A stretch of 64,000 bases of DNA. Origin: Arthrobacter sp. B3I9. GTDB taxonomy: Bacteria > Actinomycetota > Actinomycetes > Actinomycetales > Micrococcaceae. Both the position numbers and the translations under genes were made by a program. The stretch spans positions 3,472,001 to 3,536,000 of the forward strand of contig NZ_JAUSYO010000001.1 of the NCBI RefSeq assembly GCF_030816935.1, written 5' to 3'. Below are positions 1 to 10,028 of the stretch, piece after piece. A model generated the notes under the pieces. The model had not been told where the DNA came from. It worked only from the letters and a program-made list of their open reading frames with translations, and ran no database searches. The first letter of the stretch is position 1. Each line of letters opens with the position of its first letter.

Positions 1-764
1 AGGAGATCTACCACCTGGCGGTCACCACCGGTCTGGCGTCCGTGGAGGAGCTCTCCGCCCGGTTCGAGGTCACCGCCTCCACCATCCGCCGCGACCTTGC
101 GCTGCTGAACGGGCAGGGCCGGCTGGCCCGGACCTACGGCGGCGCGATGGCCCTGGGCGCGCACCCCGAGGCGTCACTCCGGCAGCGCACCGGCGAAGCG
201 TTCGAGCAGAAGCACGCCATCGCCCGCTGGGCGGCATCCGTGATCCGGCCCGGCGAGAACCTCCTGCTCGACGCCGGCTCCACCGTGGGTGCCTTGGCGC
301 ACGAGTTGCGCAATTTTGACCCGCTTTCCGTCACCACGCCGGGGATCAACACGCTGCAGGAGCTGGCCGATTCCGACGGCATCGAGGTCGACTGCCTGGG
401 CGGCCGGCTGCGGAACCTGAGCCAGAGCTTCGTCGGGCCGCTGGCCGAGGCGTCCCTGGAGCGGATGAGCTTTGACCGGGTGTTCCTGGGCGCCGACGCC
501 GTCACCGCCGAGGACGGCATCTGCGAGGCCGACCACGCCCAGACCCGGCTCAAGGAGCTCATGGCCAGGCGCGGGAATGCTGTGTATGTACTGGCGGATT
601 CGTCCAAGCTCGGGCTGCGGCCGTTCCACGCGTGGGCGCGCCTGGCGCTGCCCTGGACGCTGGTGACGGACGACGGCGCCGACCCGGAGCAGGTGCAGAA
701 GTTCCGGGACGCGGGGGTTGAGGTCGCGGTGGCAGTTGTTGTAGGGGGGGCTGCTGCTTCCTAG
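1..764 (+). CDS. DeoR/GlpR-family sugar-sensing repressor, 5' end cut by window
   Basis: Cytoplasmic DNA-binding repressor of the DeoR family, which usually senses a sugar phosphate. The reading frame is open from the first bases and continues the winged-helix segment (LASVEELSARFEV, then the recognition helix TASTIRRDLALL). The GTG at 42 is therefore an internal codon, not the start. The visible 253 residues are close to the usual 250-260, so little is missing. The C-terminal sensor domain shows LLLDAGSTVG, VFLGADAV and LADSSKLG, all typical of DeoRC. The regulated genes lie outside the window, so the ligand cannot be named. Confidence 0.9.
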   Translation, partial: EIYHLAVTTGLASVEELSARFEVTASTIRRDLALLNGQGRLARTYGGAMALGAHPEASLRQRTGEAFEQKHAIARWAASVIRPGENLLLDAGSTVGALAHELRNFDPLSVTTPGINTLQELADSDGIEVDCLGGRLRNLSQSFVGPLAEASLERMSFDRVFLGADAVTAEDGICEADHAQTRLKELMARRGNAVYVLADSSKLGLRPFHAWARLALPWTLVTDDGADPEQVQKFRDAGVEVAVAVVVGGAAAS

Positions 765-1156
765 CGCGCCGTTTGGAACTGGCCTGAAGAGTTAGCGTCC
801 TCATGAGCAGGCTGGGCTTGCTCAGCGTCTGCCGGAAGATCGATTAGGGGTGAATCTAGGCTCATACCCAGGCGCCGTTCGCTTTTGCGCCGCTTAAGGC
901 GCATCCTGATCAGGAGGACAGCCGTGAATTGAAGCCTAAGTCGGTTTCCGTCACGTGTGGTTCTCGCGCAGTACCCAGGCCCCCTGGACACCTAAACACC
1001 GGTCCGGGCTCCGTTGGAGCCGTCAAGCAGCCGGCGGTTTCTTCAGCGGCAATCCTGCGCCGTCGCCTGCACCGTCAGGCCGGCAAAGACTTTCCCACCC
1101 CTAGGCGTGCTCGCACAGCCGGACCGTGTCCGATTCATGCTGGCGGGTAAATAGGG

Positions 1157-1178
1157 AAAGCCCCTACGGAGGGGCTTT
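1157..1178 (+). terminator. Perfect 9-bp hairpin, probable terminator
   Basis: AAAGCCCCT and AGGGGCTTT pair perfectly around an ACGG loop. The run of T is short (TTT then CG), as is common in high-GC actinobacteria. It lies 390 bp beyond the deoR-like stop, so it may end an unrecognised transcript. Confidence 0.6.
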
Positions 1179-1421
1179 CGTCGGGTTGGGCAGTTGATCT
1201 CTGGTATTGGTCAGCGGTGATGCGCTCCTCCTCCCTAGGCGCTGTTTGCGCCCCTGCCGGTTTCCGTAGTTAGAAACTCTAATAAGTAGCCCGGCTGATC
1301 GTCCAGCGACAGACCAAGAATTCTCCCGGCTTTCCGGAAACAGCCGTTACCGATCCCGATGGCGTAGGCCCGGGCCATCCATTCACTGTGCCCGACGTCC
1401 CTCGAGTGTGAACTAGGCTGC

Positions 1422-1444
1422 GCCTTCGCGGCTGCAGCGAAGGC
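1422..1444 (-). terminator. Hairpin just downstream of the subtilase stop
   Basis: GCCTTCGC and GCGAAGGC pair perfectly with a 7-nt loop, starting 7 bp after the stop codon of the minus-strand peptidase. No U-tract follows. The position makes it a likely transcription end for that gene. Confidence 0.5.
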
Positions 1445-1450
1445 CGGTAC

Positions 1451-2689
1451 CTACCGGACGGCGTTGTTGGCGTTCACGCGGCCGTGCGCCCAGTAGGTGC
1501 CTACGCCATCGATTGCGTCGGTGGTTGACTCCACCTTGGCGCGTACCGCGGAGTTGGCGGCCGCGGGATCCTTGCTCCAGACAAGAGCGGCAGTGGCGGC
1601 GACAACCGGCGTGGCCATCGACGTGCCGCTGCCGATGTCATAACCCTGCGAGCGACCGCTCTGCGTCGCCAGGACGAAGTCGTGGTTCGGGAACGTCGAG
1701 TAGACGCTGACGCCGGGCGCTGCGACATCCACCCACGGGCCGAAGGTGGAGAACGATGCCTTGGCGTCTGTATTGTCGGTTGCCCCCACGGCAATGACGT
1801 TCTGGTAGGCGCCCGGGTACATCATGGTCTGGCTGCCGGTGTTGCCTGCTGCCGCAACGAGCACCACGCCTTTTTTCCAGGCGTTGTTGACGGCAGTTTC
1901 GAGCGTGCGTGACGCCCGCACGGCGAGGCTCATGTTGATCACCTTTGCGCCGGCACCGACCGCCCAGTTGATCCCATCCACAAGGTCTGAGGTGAATCCG
2001 GCCCCGCTGTCGTTCAGCACTTTGCCGGCCAAGATTTTGCAATCCGGGCACACGCCTGCGACGCCTTCCGTGTTGTTGGCAACGGCGGCGATGATGCCGG
2101 CGACGTGGGTGCCGTGGCCGTACTTGTCCTCGTTGGTTTTCGCGTTGCTGAAGTTGGCGCGTGCAACAACCTGCGGGTTGATGTCGTCGTTGTCGGTTGC
2201 GACACCGGAATCGAGAACAGCCACTTTGATGCCCTTGCCGGTGGTGACGCTCCACGCCTCGACGGCGTCGACGTCGGCGTCCGCTTTGCCGGGTGCCACG
2301 GTCAGCGTGTTGGCGGTGTTGTTGAATGACTGGCCCTCGTTTTGCAGTGCGTACTGCCGGGGGAAATACGGGTCGTCCGCAGCGGCGGCAGTAGCGGGCT
2401 GGTCCGGCTCGGCGTACTCGACTGCCGGGTTCCGGCTTAGAGCATCCGCGAATTGGAGTTCTGTACCGGCCGGTACTTTGACCACGTGCGCTCCGGTGCT
2501 GCCGCTGCCCGGTCCATCGCTGAGGCCCTGCAGGCCCAGGACGCCCACCGCGGCACCGTCGTCGCGGAACTTCACCATGATCTGCCCCGTCATTGGCGAG
2601 GACTGGGCCGCGTTGCTTGGGGCGGCAAGGGTAATTCCGCCAAACGCCATCATTGCCGCTGCGAAACTGGCCACAACAAGTTTTTTCAT
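1451..2689 (-). CDS. Secreted subtilisin-like serine protease (S8 family)
   Basis: Extracellular serine endopeptidase of 412 residues. Residues 1-28 form a Sec signal peptide (MKK, hydrophobic core, then PSNA before the predicted cut). Residues about 33-100 look like an inhibitor/chaperone propeptide. The catalytic triad is in order: Asp160 in VAVLDSGVA, His192 in GHGTHVAGI, Ser357 in GSGTSMATP; the oxyanion Asn is near 283 in AAAGNTG. A CPDC pair at 214-217 could form a disulfide. There is no C-terminal anchor or extra domain. It is a single gene with its own likely terminator at 1422-1444. Closest in type to fervidolysin/thermitase-like subtilases; the substrate is unknown. Confidence 0.93.
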   Translation of the reverse strand: MKKLVVASFAAAMMAFGGITLAAPSNAAQSSPMTGQIMVKFRDDGAAVGVLGLQGLSDGPGSGSTGAHVVKVPAGTELQFADALSRNPAVEYAEPDQPATAAAADDPYFPRQYALQNEGQSFNNTANTLTVAPGKADADVDAVEAWSVTTGKGIKVAVLDSGVATDNDDINPQVVARANFSNAKTNEDKYGHGTHVAGIIAAVANNTEGVAGVCPDCKILAGKVLNDSGAGFTSDLVDGINWAVGAGAKVINMSLAVRASRTLETAVNNAWKKGVVLVAAAGNTGSQTMMYPGAYQNVIAVGATDNTDAKASFSTFGPWVDVAAPGVSVYSTFPNHDFVLATQSGRSQGYDIGSGTSMATPVVAATAALVWSKDPAAANSAVRAKVESTTDAIDGVGTYWAHGRVNANNAVR

Positions 2690-2984
2690 GGGGTCATCTT
2701 GCCCCGATCACCGGACGCTAGATAGTGCCTGCCGCCTAATTAACAGATGAGTTTCCTTCCAAACCCAGCGCCCGCCGATGGTGGTGGAGGCAGTCGCCCG
2801 GCGGCTAACCGCGCGGCTACAGCGGCACGACGGCGGCACGCCGCCATAGGCATGCGCCCCGCCAAAAAAATATTTCGGCGACAACCCATCCGAAATGTGA
2901 CGGCAAACGAATAGCTGGGGTAACCCCTTGGGTTGGCACGAAGAAAGCTGATCCATAAACGCACAGCACATCTAGGAGATCACC

Positions 2985-3437
2985 ATGGCAACACAAACCA
3001 GGACCGGTATGGCCGCCCGTACCAACGTCCAAAAGGCATCGATGGTTGTCGGCGCAGTGTTCCTGCTGGTCGGCATCCTGGGCTTCGTTCCGGGAATCAC
3101 GGGCAACTACGACCAACTGGGCCTCGCCGGCCACCACTCCGAGGCCATGCTGCTGGGCCTTTTCCAGGTTTCGGCCCTGCACAACATCGTCCACCTGCTC
3201 TTCGGCGTAGCCGGCATCGCCATGGCCCGGACCGCCACTGCAGCCCGCTCCTTCCTCCTCTACGGCGGCATCATCTACCTGGTCCTTTTCGTCTACGGCC
3301 TGGTGGTCCCCCAGGATTCGGACGGCAACTTCGTCCCGTTGAACGGCTTCGACAACATCCTGCACCTGCTGCTCGGCGTCGGGATGGTGGCCCTGGCCGT
3401 GATCCTCACCAAGGGCCGCGCCAAGGCGCGCGCCTGA
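2985..3437 (+). CDS. DUF4383 integral membrane protein
   Basis: Protein of 150 residues with four predicted membrane helices (about 20-40, 60-80, 85-105, 125-142), matching DUF4383, a small actinobacterial membrane family of unknown function. Conserved-looking motifs include HNIVHLLFGVAG and NILHLLLGVGM, two similar His-containing helices. The start is set by AGGAG 7 nt upstream of ATG. A longer ORF in another frame over this region is a shadow. It stands alone and is followed by a strong hairpin at 3477-3514. Confidence 0.85.
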   Translation: MATQTRTGMAARTNVQKASMVVGAVFLLVGILGFVPGITGNYDQLGLAGHHSEAMLLGLFQVSALHNIVHLLFGVAGIAMARTATAARSFLLYGGIIYLVLFVYGLVVPQDSDGNFVPLNGFDNILHLLLGVGMVALAVILTKGRAKARA

Positions 3438-3476
3438 GGCACTCCCCCGCGGCCACCGGCCGCATTAAGACCGGCG

Positions 3477-3514
3477 ATGGCCCCGATCGCAGCTTCCGCT
3501 GTTATCGGGGCCAT
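3477..3514 (+). terminator. Rho-independent terminator, 11-bp stem
   Basis: ATGGCCCCGAT and ATCGGGGCCAT pair perfectly around a 16-nt loop, 39 bp after the DUF4383 stop. It lies between that gene and the convergent quinone oxidoreductase gene, so it may serve both. Confidence 0.75.
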
Positions 3515-3581
3515 TGCCGTTTCCTGCGTTCCCCTGCTGCGCAGCGTTATGCCCGCAGAGGCCGCGGCACTCGGCTGCAGG

Positions 3582-4445
3582 TCAGGCAGAGGCCGTGGCT
3601 GAGCGGACAGCTTCGGCCAAGGAGGTGGCGGGGCGTCCGATCAGCGTGCGCAGGTCTCCGGCGCTGACCAGGAGGTCACCGCGGGCAATCCCCAGGTCAG
3701 AATCAGCCAGGATCTCCGCGAAGGCTTCCGGCACTCCGACGCCAGCCAGCATTCCGGCGTACTCCTGCGCGGGGAGGTCCTGGTAGGAGATTTCCTTGCC
3801 GGTGGCGGCGCTGATCTCTGCCGCAAGTTCCGCCATGGTGAAGGGTTCATCGCCGCCCAGCTCGTAAATCTTGCCGGCCTGGTGGTCGGCAACCAGCACA
3901 GCAGCAGCAGCGTGGGCGTAGTCAGCGCGGGAAGCTGCGCTGACCCGGCCCTCCCCGGCGCTTCCGGCGATCCCACCCTGTGCGAGCGTGCCGGGCAGCT
4001 GATCGGTGTAGTTCTCCAGGTACCAGCTATTGCGAAGAAGAACGAAAGGAACGCCCGCTTCCTGCAGAATGGCCTCGGTTTCCTGGTGCTCGACTGCCAG
4101 CTTCATCGCTGTGGTGTCCGCGTTGGCGATGCTCGTGTAGGCGAGCAGTTCAACACCTTCTGCCTTCGCGGCCTGGATGACGGTTCGGTGCTGCTCCACC
4201 CGCTGCCCCACCTCGCTGCCGGAAATGAGGAGCACCTTCTGCGCCCCCTTTAACGCCTCCGCCACGGAGGCGGGATCGGTGTAGTCCATGGCCTTGACCT
4301 GGACGCCGCGCGCGGCGAAGTCTGCGAGCTTTTCAATGGAGCGCCCCGTGGCCACGATGTCTTCCGCGGGAACGTGGCGCTCCAACAGTGCCTCGACTAC
4401 GTGGCGGCCCAGCTGGCCGGTTGCGCCGGTGATGACGATGCTCAT
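3582..4445 (-). CDS. qorB: NmrA/SDR-type NAD(P)H:quinone oxidoreductase
   Basis: Cytoplasmic NAD(P)H-dependent reductase of 287 residues in the QorB/YtfG (NmrA-like, atypical SDR) family, which reduces quinones in one- or two-electron steps during electrophile or oxidative stress. The N-terminal Rossmann motif is GATGQLGRHV (about 7-16); further family hallmarks are LLAYTSIANAD and FVLLRNSWYLENY. It is divergent from an HxlR-family regulator across a 98-bp gap, the same arrangement as qorB/qorR (ytfG/ytfH) in other bacteria, which strongly supports the assignment and predicts redox or quinone-responsive control. Confidence 0.85.
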   Translation of the reverse strand: MSIVITGATGQLGRHVVEALLERHVPAEDIVATGRSIEKLADFAARGVQVKAMDYTDPASVAEALKGAQKVLLISGSEVGQRVEQHRTVIQAAKAEGVELLAYTSIANADTTAMKLAVEHQETEAILQEAGVPFVLLRNSWYLENYTDQLPGTLAQGGIAGSAGEGRVSAASRADYAHAAAAVLVADHQAGKIYELGGDEPFTMAELAAEISAATGKEISYQDLPAQEYAGMLAGVGVPEAFAEILADSDLGIARGDLLVSAGDLRTLIGRPATSLAEAVRSATASA

Positions 4446-4527
4446 GGGTTTCCTTTCGATTTGGTGTCTATCACCGATGCCAACAAAGGCTTTTCGAAGT
4501 TGCTTCCCGAAAGAGAGTACGCACTTT

Positions 4528-4542
4528 CAGGTAAGGTACCTG
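4528..4542 (+). promoter_or_regulatory. Inverted repeat CAGGTA-AGG-TACCTG abutting the hxlR-type start
   Basis: Perfect 6-bp arms with a 3-bp spacer end one base before the ATG of the HxlR-family gene. The central GTA-AGG-TAC resembles the GTA...TAC core seen in boxes of this family, so autoregulation is plausible. The site also sits in the shared divergent region and could act on the quinone oxidoreductase promoter. This is inference from position and symmetry. Confidence 0.5.
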
Positions 4543-4543
4543 C

Positions 4544-4939
4544 ATGGACGTTAGTACGGCTGATTCTGCCCATGCCACGCGCCTCCCGGCAGCCCTCGCC
4601 GACGGCGTATTTCCGGCCGGGTGCCCCAGCCGCACGCTGCTCGACCACATCACCAGCAAGTGGGGCGTGCTGATTCTGCTTGCTTTATCGGAGGGCGGGC
4701 AGCGCTGGAGCGAACTGCGACGGCGTGCAGAGGGCGTCAGCGAGAAAATGCTGGCCCAGACCCTGAAGACCCTTGAGCGCGACGGCCTGGTCAGCCGGAA
4801 AGCCCAGCCGGTCATTCCGCCGCGGGTGGACTACAGCCTCACCGAGCGCGGCTATGAGTTGAGCGCCCTGCTGGTTCCGCTGGTGGCCTGGGCCTTCGAA
4901 AACGCCGACGACATCATCAACGGGCAGCGCCCCGACTGA
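4544..4939 (+). CDS. qorR: HxlR (DUF24) family redox-type regulator, QorR-like
   Basis: Winged-helix regulator of 131 residues. A conserved Cys sits just before the DNA-binding domain (FPAGCPSRTLLDHITSKWG), as in thiol-sensing DUF24 regulators such as HypR and QorR. The rest of the family core follows (WSELRRRAEGVSEKMLAQTLKTLE and the wing DYSLTERGYEL). It is divergent from the quinone oxidoreductase gene, so it most likely represses that gene and itself until the Cys is oxidised or alkylated. The name QorR rests on family plus arrangement, not on a direct match. Confidence 0.8.
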   Translation: MDVSTADSAHATRLPAALADGVFPAGCPSRTLLDHITSKWGVLILLALSEGGQRWSELRRRAEGVSEKMLAQTLKTLERDGLVSRKAQPVIPPRVDYSLTERGYELSALLVPLVAWAFENADDIINGQRPD

Positions 4940-6018
<1,079 letters not shown>

Positions 6019-6127
6019 GGGATGAATCTGTCTTTCTGTGGTGGTGGGGGCTGGTGGTCGCGCGCGCCGGGGCCGGCCCCGTGCCCTTAGCAAGATGCAG
6101 GACACCAGGTGAGCTTTGGGCGGGCGG

Positions 6128-7021
6128 TTAGGGGTTGTTGTGGGCGAGGTTGGAAGAGAGTTCGCGGTGGGCGTCGGCCTGAGCGAGCAGCTCCTTGGCC
6201 TTCTGCTCAAAGGTTGCGACGGCGTCAGCGCCGGCGGCAAAACGCAGTGGCGGCTCGTCCAGCTCGGCTAGTTGGATCAGGGCGTCGGCGAGCTTGGCCG
6301 GGTCCCCGCCTTGCTTGCCGTTCATGCCTTGCCAAGCGGTGACGGTCTGCTCGGTGCGGTCGGCGTAGTCCTCGATGCTCGATTCGGCGAAGCTGGTGGA
6401 TTCCGGGCTGAGGAGCTCGGTGCGGAAGAACCCGGGCTCCACCAGCATGGTGCGGATCCCGAACGGAGCGACTTCAGGGGCCAGCGACTCGAGCCAGCCC
6501 TCTACGCCGAACTTCGATGCGGCATAAGCGGTGCAGAACTCCTGTCCGGCGATGCCCGCGGTGGAGGAAATCGTGACCAGCAGGCCAGAGCGCTGGGCGC
6601 GCAGGACCGGCAGGGCTGCACGGGTGACGTTGATGGGCCCGAACAGGGTGGTTTCGATCTGTGCCCGGAAGTCGCCCGGGGTGATTTCTTCGAAGAAGCC
6701 TGCGTAGAAGTTGCCGGCGTTGTTTACCAGCACGTCGATCTTGCCGAACCGCTCAACGGCGGCCTGGATGGCCGCTTCCGCCGCGGCGGGGTCGGTGACG
6801 TCGAGCGCTACGGCCAGCAGGTTCTCGTTTTCGCCCACAGCCTGGGCTATCTTTTCCGGGTTGCGGCCGGTGGCGACCACGGCGTGTCCGGCGGCCAGAG
6901 CGGCCCTTGCGATGTCGGTCCCCATCCCGCGGCCGGCGCCGGTGATGAACCAGACCTTCCTGCCCATGTCGTGCGGCTGTCCGGTCACGGTGTTCTGTTC
7001 GGTAGTGTTCTGTTCAGTCAT
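6128..7021 (-). CDS. Short-chain dehydrogenase/reductase
   Basis: Classical SDR of 297 residues, NAD(P)-dependent. Cofactor motif GAGRGMG (about 28-34), NNAG around 100, catalytic Ser in TISSTAG and YAASK (Tyr/Lys). The start overlaps the stop of the upstream regulator by 4 bp (ATGA), so the two are translationally coupled; an internal Met at MGRKVWF is a less likely start. The C-terminus shows an extension with [11 protein letters not shown], common in SDRs that act on aldehydes or ketones. It is about 110 bp ahead of the aldo/keto reductase gene on the same strand. Confidence 0.88.
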   Translation of the reverse strand: MTEQNTTEQNTVTGQPHDMGRKVWFITGAGRGMGTDIARAALAAGHAVVATGRNPEKIAQAVGENENLLAVALDVTDPAAAEAAIQAAVERFGKIDVLVNNAGNFYAGFFEEITPGDFRAQIETTLFGPINVTRAALPVLRAQRSGLLVTISSTAGIAGQEFCTAYAASKFGVEGWLESLAPEVAPFGIRTMLVEPGFFRTELLSPESTSFAESSIEDYADRTEQTVTAWQGMNGKQGGDPAKLADALIQLAELDEPPLRFAAGADAVATFEQKAKELLAQADAHRELSSNLAHNNP

Positions 7022-7998
7022 GGTGTGGTTCTGTCTTTCCCGGGGTGCGTGTTCCCGGCAGCGCTCTGCGTGCGCACATCAGGGACGGTGGATCCGCCGG
7101 CGGTTTCGCCGGCAGTGGTTGTTTCGGGAGGCGTTGATGCCCAGCTGGCGAGGAACGCCAGCGCGTTTGCGGACGCGGAGCCGGGCTCTGCGGTGAAGGT
7201 GAACAGGGTCTGGCCTTCATCGCCGGGAAGGTCCAGCGTCTCGTATTGCAGCGACAGGTCCCCAGCGACCGGGTGGTGGAAGCGCTTGGTCCCTGTGGTG
7301 TGGATCCGCACGTCGTGTCCTGCCCATAACGCGGCGAACAGGCCGCTGCGCGTAGTCAGCTCACCGACCAGTTCGTTGAGCGCCCGGTCGTGCGGGTTGC
7401 GCCCAGATTCCGAGCGCAGCATCGCGACCGTGGTGGCGGCGATGGCGCGCCAATCGGGGTAGAAGTCACCTGCGCCCGGATTAAGGAAGAGGTAGCGCGC
7501 CTGGTTAGGCAGCCGGACCGGGGTGTCCGGCCCCGACGGTGCGGCGGAGCTGAACACCGGCGCGTACAGCGCCCGGCCTAGCAGGTTTGCAGCCAGCACG
7601 TCCGAACGGCCGTTCTGCACCATAGCGACCACGCCGGTCATTCCGTCCAGCAGGCGCAGCACCCCGGGACGGACCCGTTGCTGCGGTGGCCGCTGCAGTG
7701 CCCGGCGCGAGGGCATGTTGGCCGCCCGCGCCAGGTCCATCAGGTGCGCCCGCTCAGCCTCGTCGAGGTTAAGGGCAGCGGCCACTGCCTCGAGCACCGA
7801 GTCTGAGACACCGCGGATGCTGCCGCGTTCGAGCCGGGTGTAGTAATCAGTGCTGACTCCTGCGAGCTGCGCCACTTCCTCACGGCGCAGGCCGGGAACT
7901 CTGCGCAGCTCTCCGTAGCTGGGGATACCGGCCTGCTCCGGGCTGATCTTCGCCCGACGCGAGATCAGGAACTCACGGATGTCGTTATTTCTGTCCAC
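7018..7998 (-). CDS. XRE-type regulator with MmyB-like ligand-binding domain
   Basis: Transcription factor of about 326 residues. The N-terminal helix-turn-helix (LRREEVAQLAGVSTDYYTRLERG) is followed by a MmyB-like domain (roughly residues 100-270; WxxxF motifs such as YPDWRAIAATTVAMLR), a family common in actinobacteria that often controls an adjacent oxidoreductase. I chose the GTG at 7998 because VDRNNDIREFLISRRAK fits the family N-terminus; the frame stays open to 8055. It overlaps the SDR gene by 4 bp, so it probably regulates its own operon, which also includes the aldo/keto reductase gene. The C-terminal 45 residues are low-complexity. Confidence 0.85.
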   Translation of the reverse strand: MDRNNDIREFLISRRAKISPEQAGIPSYGELRRVPGLRREEVAQLAGVSTDYYTRLERGSIRGVSDSVLEAVAAALNLDEAERAHLMDLARAANMPSRRALQRPPQQRVRPGVLRLLDGMTGVVAMVQNGRSDVLAANLLGRALYAPVFSSAAPSGPDTPVRLPNQARYLFLNPGAGDFYPDWRAIAATTVAMLRSESGRNPHDRALNELVGELTTRSGLFAALWAGHDVRIHTTGTKRFHHPVAGDLSLQYETLDLPGDEGQTLFTFTAEPGSASANALAFLASWASTPPETTTAGETAGGSTVPDVRTQSAAGNTHPGKDRTTP

Positions 7999-8093
7999 GT
8001 CCACCACGTTACGCAGCCCGTTCGGGCGGCGGCAGTGTCTATCAGACACCCCCAACCCTGAGCTGTAGTGGCGGATATCCGCGGAGGTCTACT

Positions 8094-8693
8094 TCACTTC
8101 TGGACGGCGTACCGCACGTGCGTAGCGTACGTGGAGCTGACGGTCTTGACGATCACGAGGTTGACGTCGTGATCGAACCCATCGAACAGACGCTTGCCGG
8201 CGCCCAGGATCACTGGTGCTGTTGAGAGCACCAGTTCGTCCAGCCGGCCCGCGGCCAGCGCCTGCCGGATCACGTCCGCACCGCCTCCGATGGCGACATC
8301 GGCGCCGTCGGCCTTCTCTATCGCTTGTGCCAGCGCCTCATCGAGCCCGGACACGAAGGTGAAGCCCGCTTCGGCCGCTGGCTGGCCCTCCGTGCGGTGG
8401 GTGAGCACGAACAGCGGGCCGGGGAAGGGGTTGGTCCCTCCCCAGGCCCCCGCGGCGTCATACATCCCGCGGCCGACGATGCCGGCGCCGAAGCCAGCGA
8501 CCAGGTTGTCGTAGAAGTCCTTGTCGGGCCCGTGCATCGCGAAGTTATGTCCTCCGTCGTAGGTCCACGCACCACCCATGACCCAGTAGTGCAGGCGTTC
8601 TCCGCCCTTGCCCAGGCCGTACCGTGGTCCGTCTTCAGGGCCGGTAATGAATCCGTCAACGGACGTGGTGATTGATGCGATGACTTTGCCCAT
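8094..8693 (-). CDS. Dihydrofolate reductase-family (RibD C-terminal-like) protein, copy 1
   Basis: Cytoplasmic protein of 199 residues with the RibD C-terminal/DHFR-like fold. Motifs: KVIASITTSVDGFITGPED at the N-terminus, IVGRGMYDAAG, and the nucleotide-site segment VAIGGGADVIRQAL followed by LHLST-like LVLSTAPVILGAG. These proteins bind NADPH; most have no proven substrate. AAGGAG lies 7 nt upstream of the ATG. The start overlaps the end of the DUF998 gene by 38 bp. A second, diverged member is at 36689-37348. Confidence 0.85.
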   Translation of the reverse strand: MGKVIASITTSVDGFITGPEDGPRYGLGKGGERLHYWVMGGAWTYDGGHNFAMHGPDKDFYDNLVAGFGAGIVGRGMYDAAGAWGGTNPFPGPLFVLTHRTEGQPAAEAGFTFVSGLDEALAQAIEKADGADVAIGGGADVIRQALAAGRLDELVLSTAPVILGAGKRLFDGFDHDVNLVIVKTVSSTYATHVRYAVQK

Positions 8694-9408
8694 GGTTACT
8701 CCTTCGATGTGCTGGGAAACCGGAGCTTAACCGGCTCACAGGGTGCTCCCGCCCCCCATGCACGCGGCCAAGGCGGAAAGCGACGGTGAAGATCCACGTA
8801 AAGAACGTGACCAGAATTGCATGTTGCACCAGGCCCTTCCACTCGAACAGGCCGCTCTCCGGCTGCTGACTGATCTTGAGCAGGACGATCCCGAGGGTAA
8901 GGACAACACCGCATGCCAGGGTCCATCCCCGCAATGAGCGCCAGTCCGGGTTTCGGCGGAAGGACCGGTAGAAAACGAAGCAGCTGACAGGTGCGAGAGT
9001 GAATACGAGGGCACCGAAGACGCCATGCACGACGCCGTGGACACTGGCTTGTCCGAACAGTGCTGACGGGTCAGTGGTGAACGGTCCCGAGGCAAGCAGG
9101 CCCAGCCCGACGACCTGCACCAAAACGGGCCCGGCACGGGAAGCTGCGCCGGAGCCAGAAGGTTCGGTGAGACCACGGCCGAACACCAGCACAAGGGTGC
9201 CGGTGAGCACGAAGTTCAGGACCTGGACCCACCCCAAGGGACCAAGGGACAACTCGCTGACAAACATGGCGGTCCAGGAGTAACCGGGGGTGAGCCACCC
9301 GCAAATCGTGAAAACGGATACAAAAAGGACGGCCCCCGTCATGCCCGCCCACGCGGCCGATTCAACCCGCCGCCTAGCGAGAGGGGTAGCCGAAGCTCCT
9401 GGATCCAT
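8656..9408 (-). CDS. DUF998 membrane protein
   Basis: Integral membrane protein of 250 residues with about six helices (first at 17-40, last near 205-225), matching the DUF998 family of unknown function. Notable motif between helices: FGQASVHGVVHGVFGAL, with two His residues typical of this family. The last 30 residues are hydrophilic and overlap the following RibD-like gene by 38 bp, so the C-terminus may be extended relative to relatives. The two genes are probably cotranscribed, but no functional link is evident. Confidence 0.8.
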   Translation of the reverse strand: MDPGASATPLARRRVESAAWAGMTGAVLFVSVFTICGWLTPGYSWTAMFVSELSLGPLGWVQVLNFVLTGTLVLVFGRGLTEPSGSGAASRAGPVLVQVVGLGLLASGPFTTDPSALFGQASVHGVVHGVFGALVFTLAPVSCFVFYRSFRRNPDWRSLRGWTLACGVVLTLGIVLLKISQQPESGLFEWKGLVQHAILVTFFTWIFTVAFRLGRVHGGREHPVSRLSSGFPAHRRSNHGQSHRINHHVR

Positions 9409-9507
9409 GGCTAAGTTTAGGCGCTGATCGCAAGGGCAGCCTGTTTCTATCGTGCTGCCCGTCGTAGGCTATGGGCATCCATCGCACCATCGCACAAGGA
9501 GGCACCC

Positions 9508-9996
9508 ATGCGTACGGCAGAACCCATGACTGAAACCGAGCAGGTCCACCGTCTTTCTGAGAATCTCATGACCCATTTGGCCAAGGGCAGGGAATGGGCC
9601 ACGCCCGGCGTGCAGACAGCACTGCAAAGAGCGGTCGCCGGGCTGGATACCGGGATTGAAACAGCGTCCCCCCGCCTCCAGTCGCTCCTTCGGCGCCTCG
9701 CCGACGAGCTAGCGGGCGGGGTGGAGACACTGACTCCTCGGGTCCAGGAACGCTTGAAGCGTGTTGGGCCGAAGGGCGCTGCTGAGGTGGCGGACACGGA
9801 AGTGGTTGGTGGAGGACGTTCGGCTGCACGGAAGTGGTTGTGGATCGGCGGATTGCTAGCCGCCGTCGCGGCCGGCGTAGGCGTATGGCGCTCCTCCCAG
9901 AAGTCTAGTGAAGAGCCTGCGCCACCAACTACTGTTCGAGAGGCCGGCGTGGCGGATCCTGATGCTGACGCGGACCTTGCCGCGGGCCGGATGTAG
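9508..9996 (+). CDS. Helical single-pass membrane protein, unknown function
   Basis: Protein of 162 residues. Residues about 30-90 contain three imperfect repeats of about 23 residues that start with ATP/ASP/LTP and run TPGVQTALQRAV, SPRLQSLLRRLA, TPRVQERLKRV, predicting amphipathic helices. One membrane helix follows near 115-132 (WLWIGGLLAAVAAGVGVW), then a short acidic tail. AAGGAGG 6 nt upstream sets the start. A minus-strand ORF over the same span is a shadow. I do not recognise a named family; similar proteins occur in related actinobacteria. Confidence 0.7.
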   Translation: MRTAEPMTETEQVHRLSENLMTHLAKGREWATPGVQTALQRAVAGLDTGIETASPRLQSLLRRLADELAGGVETLTPRVQERLKRVGPKGAAEVADTEVVGGGRSAARKWLWIGGLLAAVAAGVGVWRSSQKSSEEPAPPTTVREAGVADPDADADLAAGRM

Positions 9997-10028
9997 GGGA
10001 CGCCGCGACCGGACTCCGTGGTCGCCAA

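Larger units (their letters stand above)
765..1450. other. Gene-poor intergenic region between deoR-like gene and subtilase
   Basis: About 690 bp with no supportable gene; the small ORFs here have no recognisable product and no good ribosome site. It holds a short hairpin at 887-902 (GCGCC/GGCGC), a 10-bp palindrome CCTGATCAGG at 905-914, an AGGAGG at 912-917 followed only by a three-codon ORF, a clear hairpin at 1157-1178, and an AT-rich motif TTAGAAACTCTAATAA at 1270-1285 that resembles the palindrome at 12308-12330. Parts may be 3' UTR or an unrecognised RNA, but I see no known RNA family. Confidence 0.5.
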
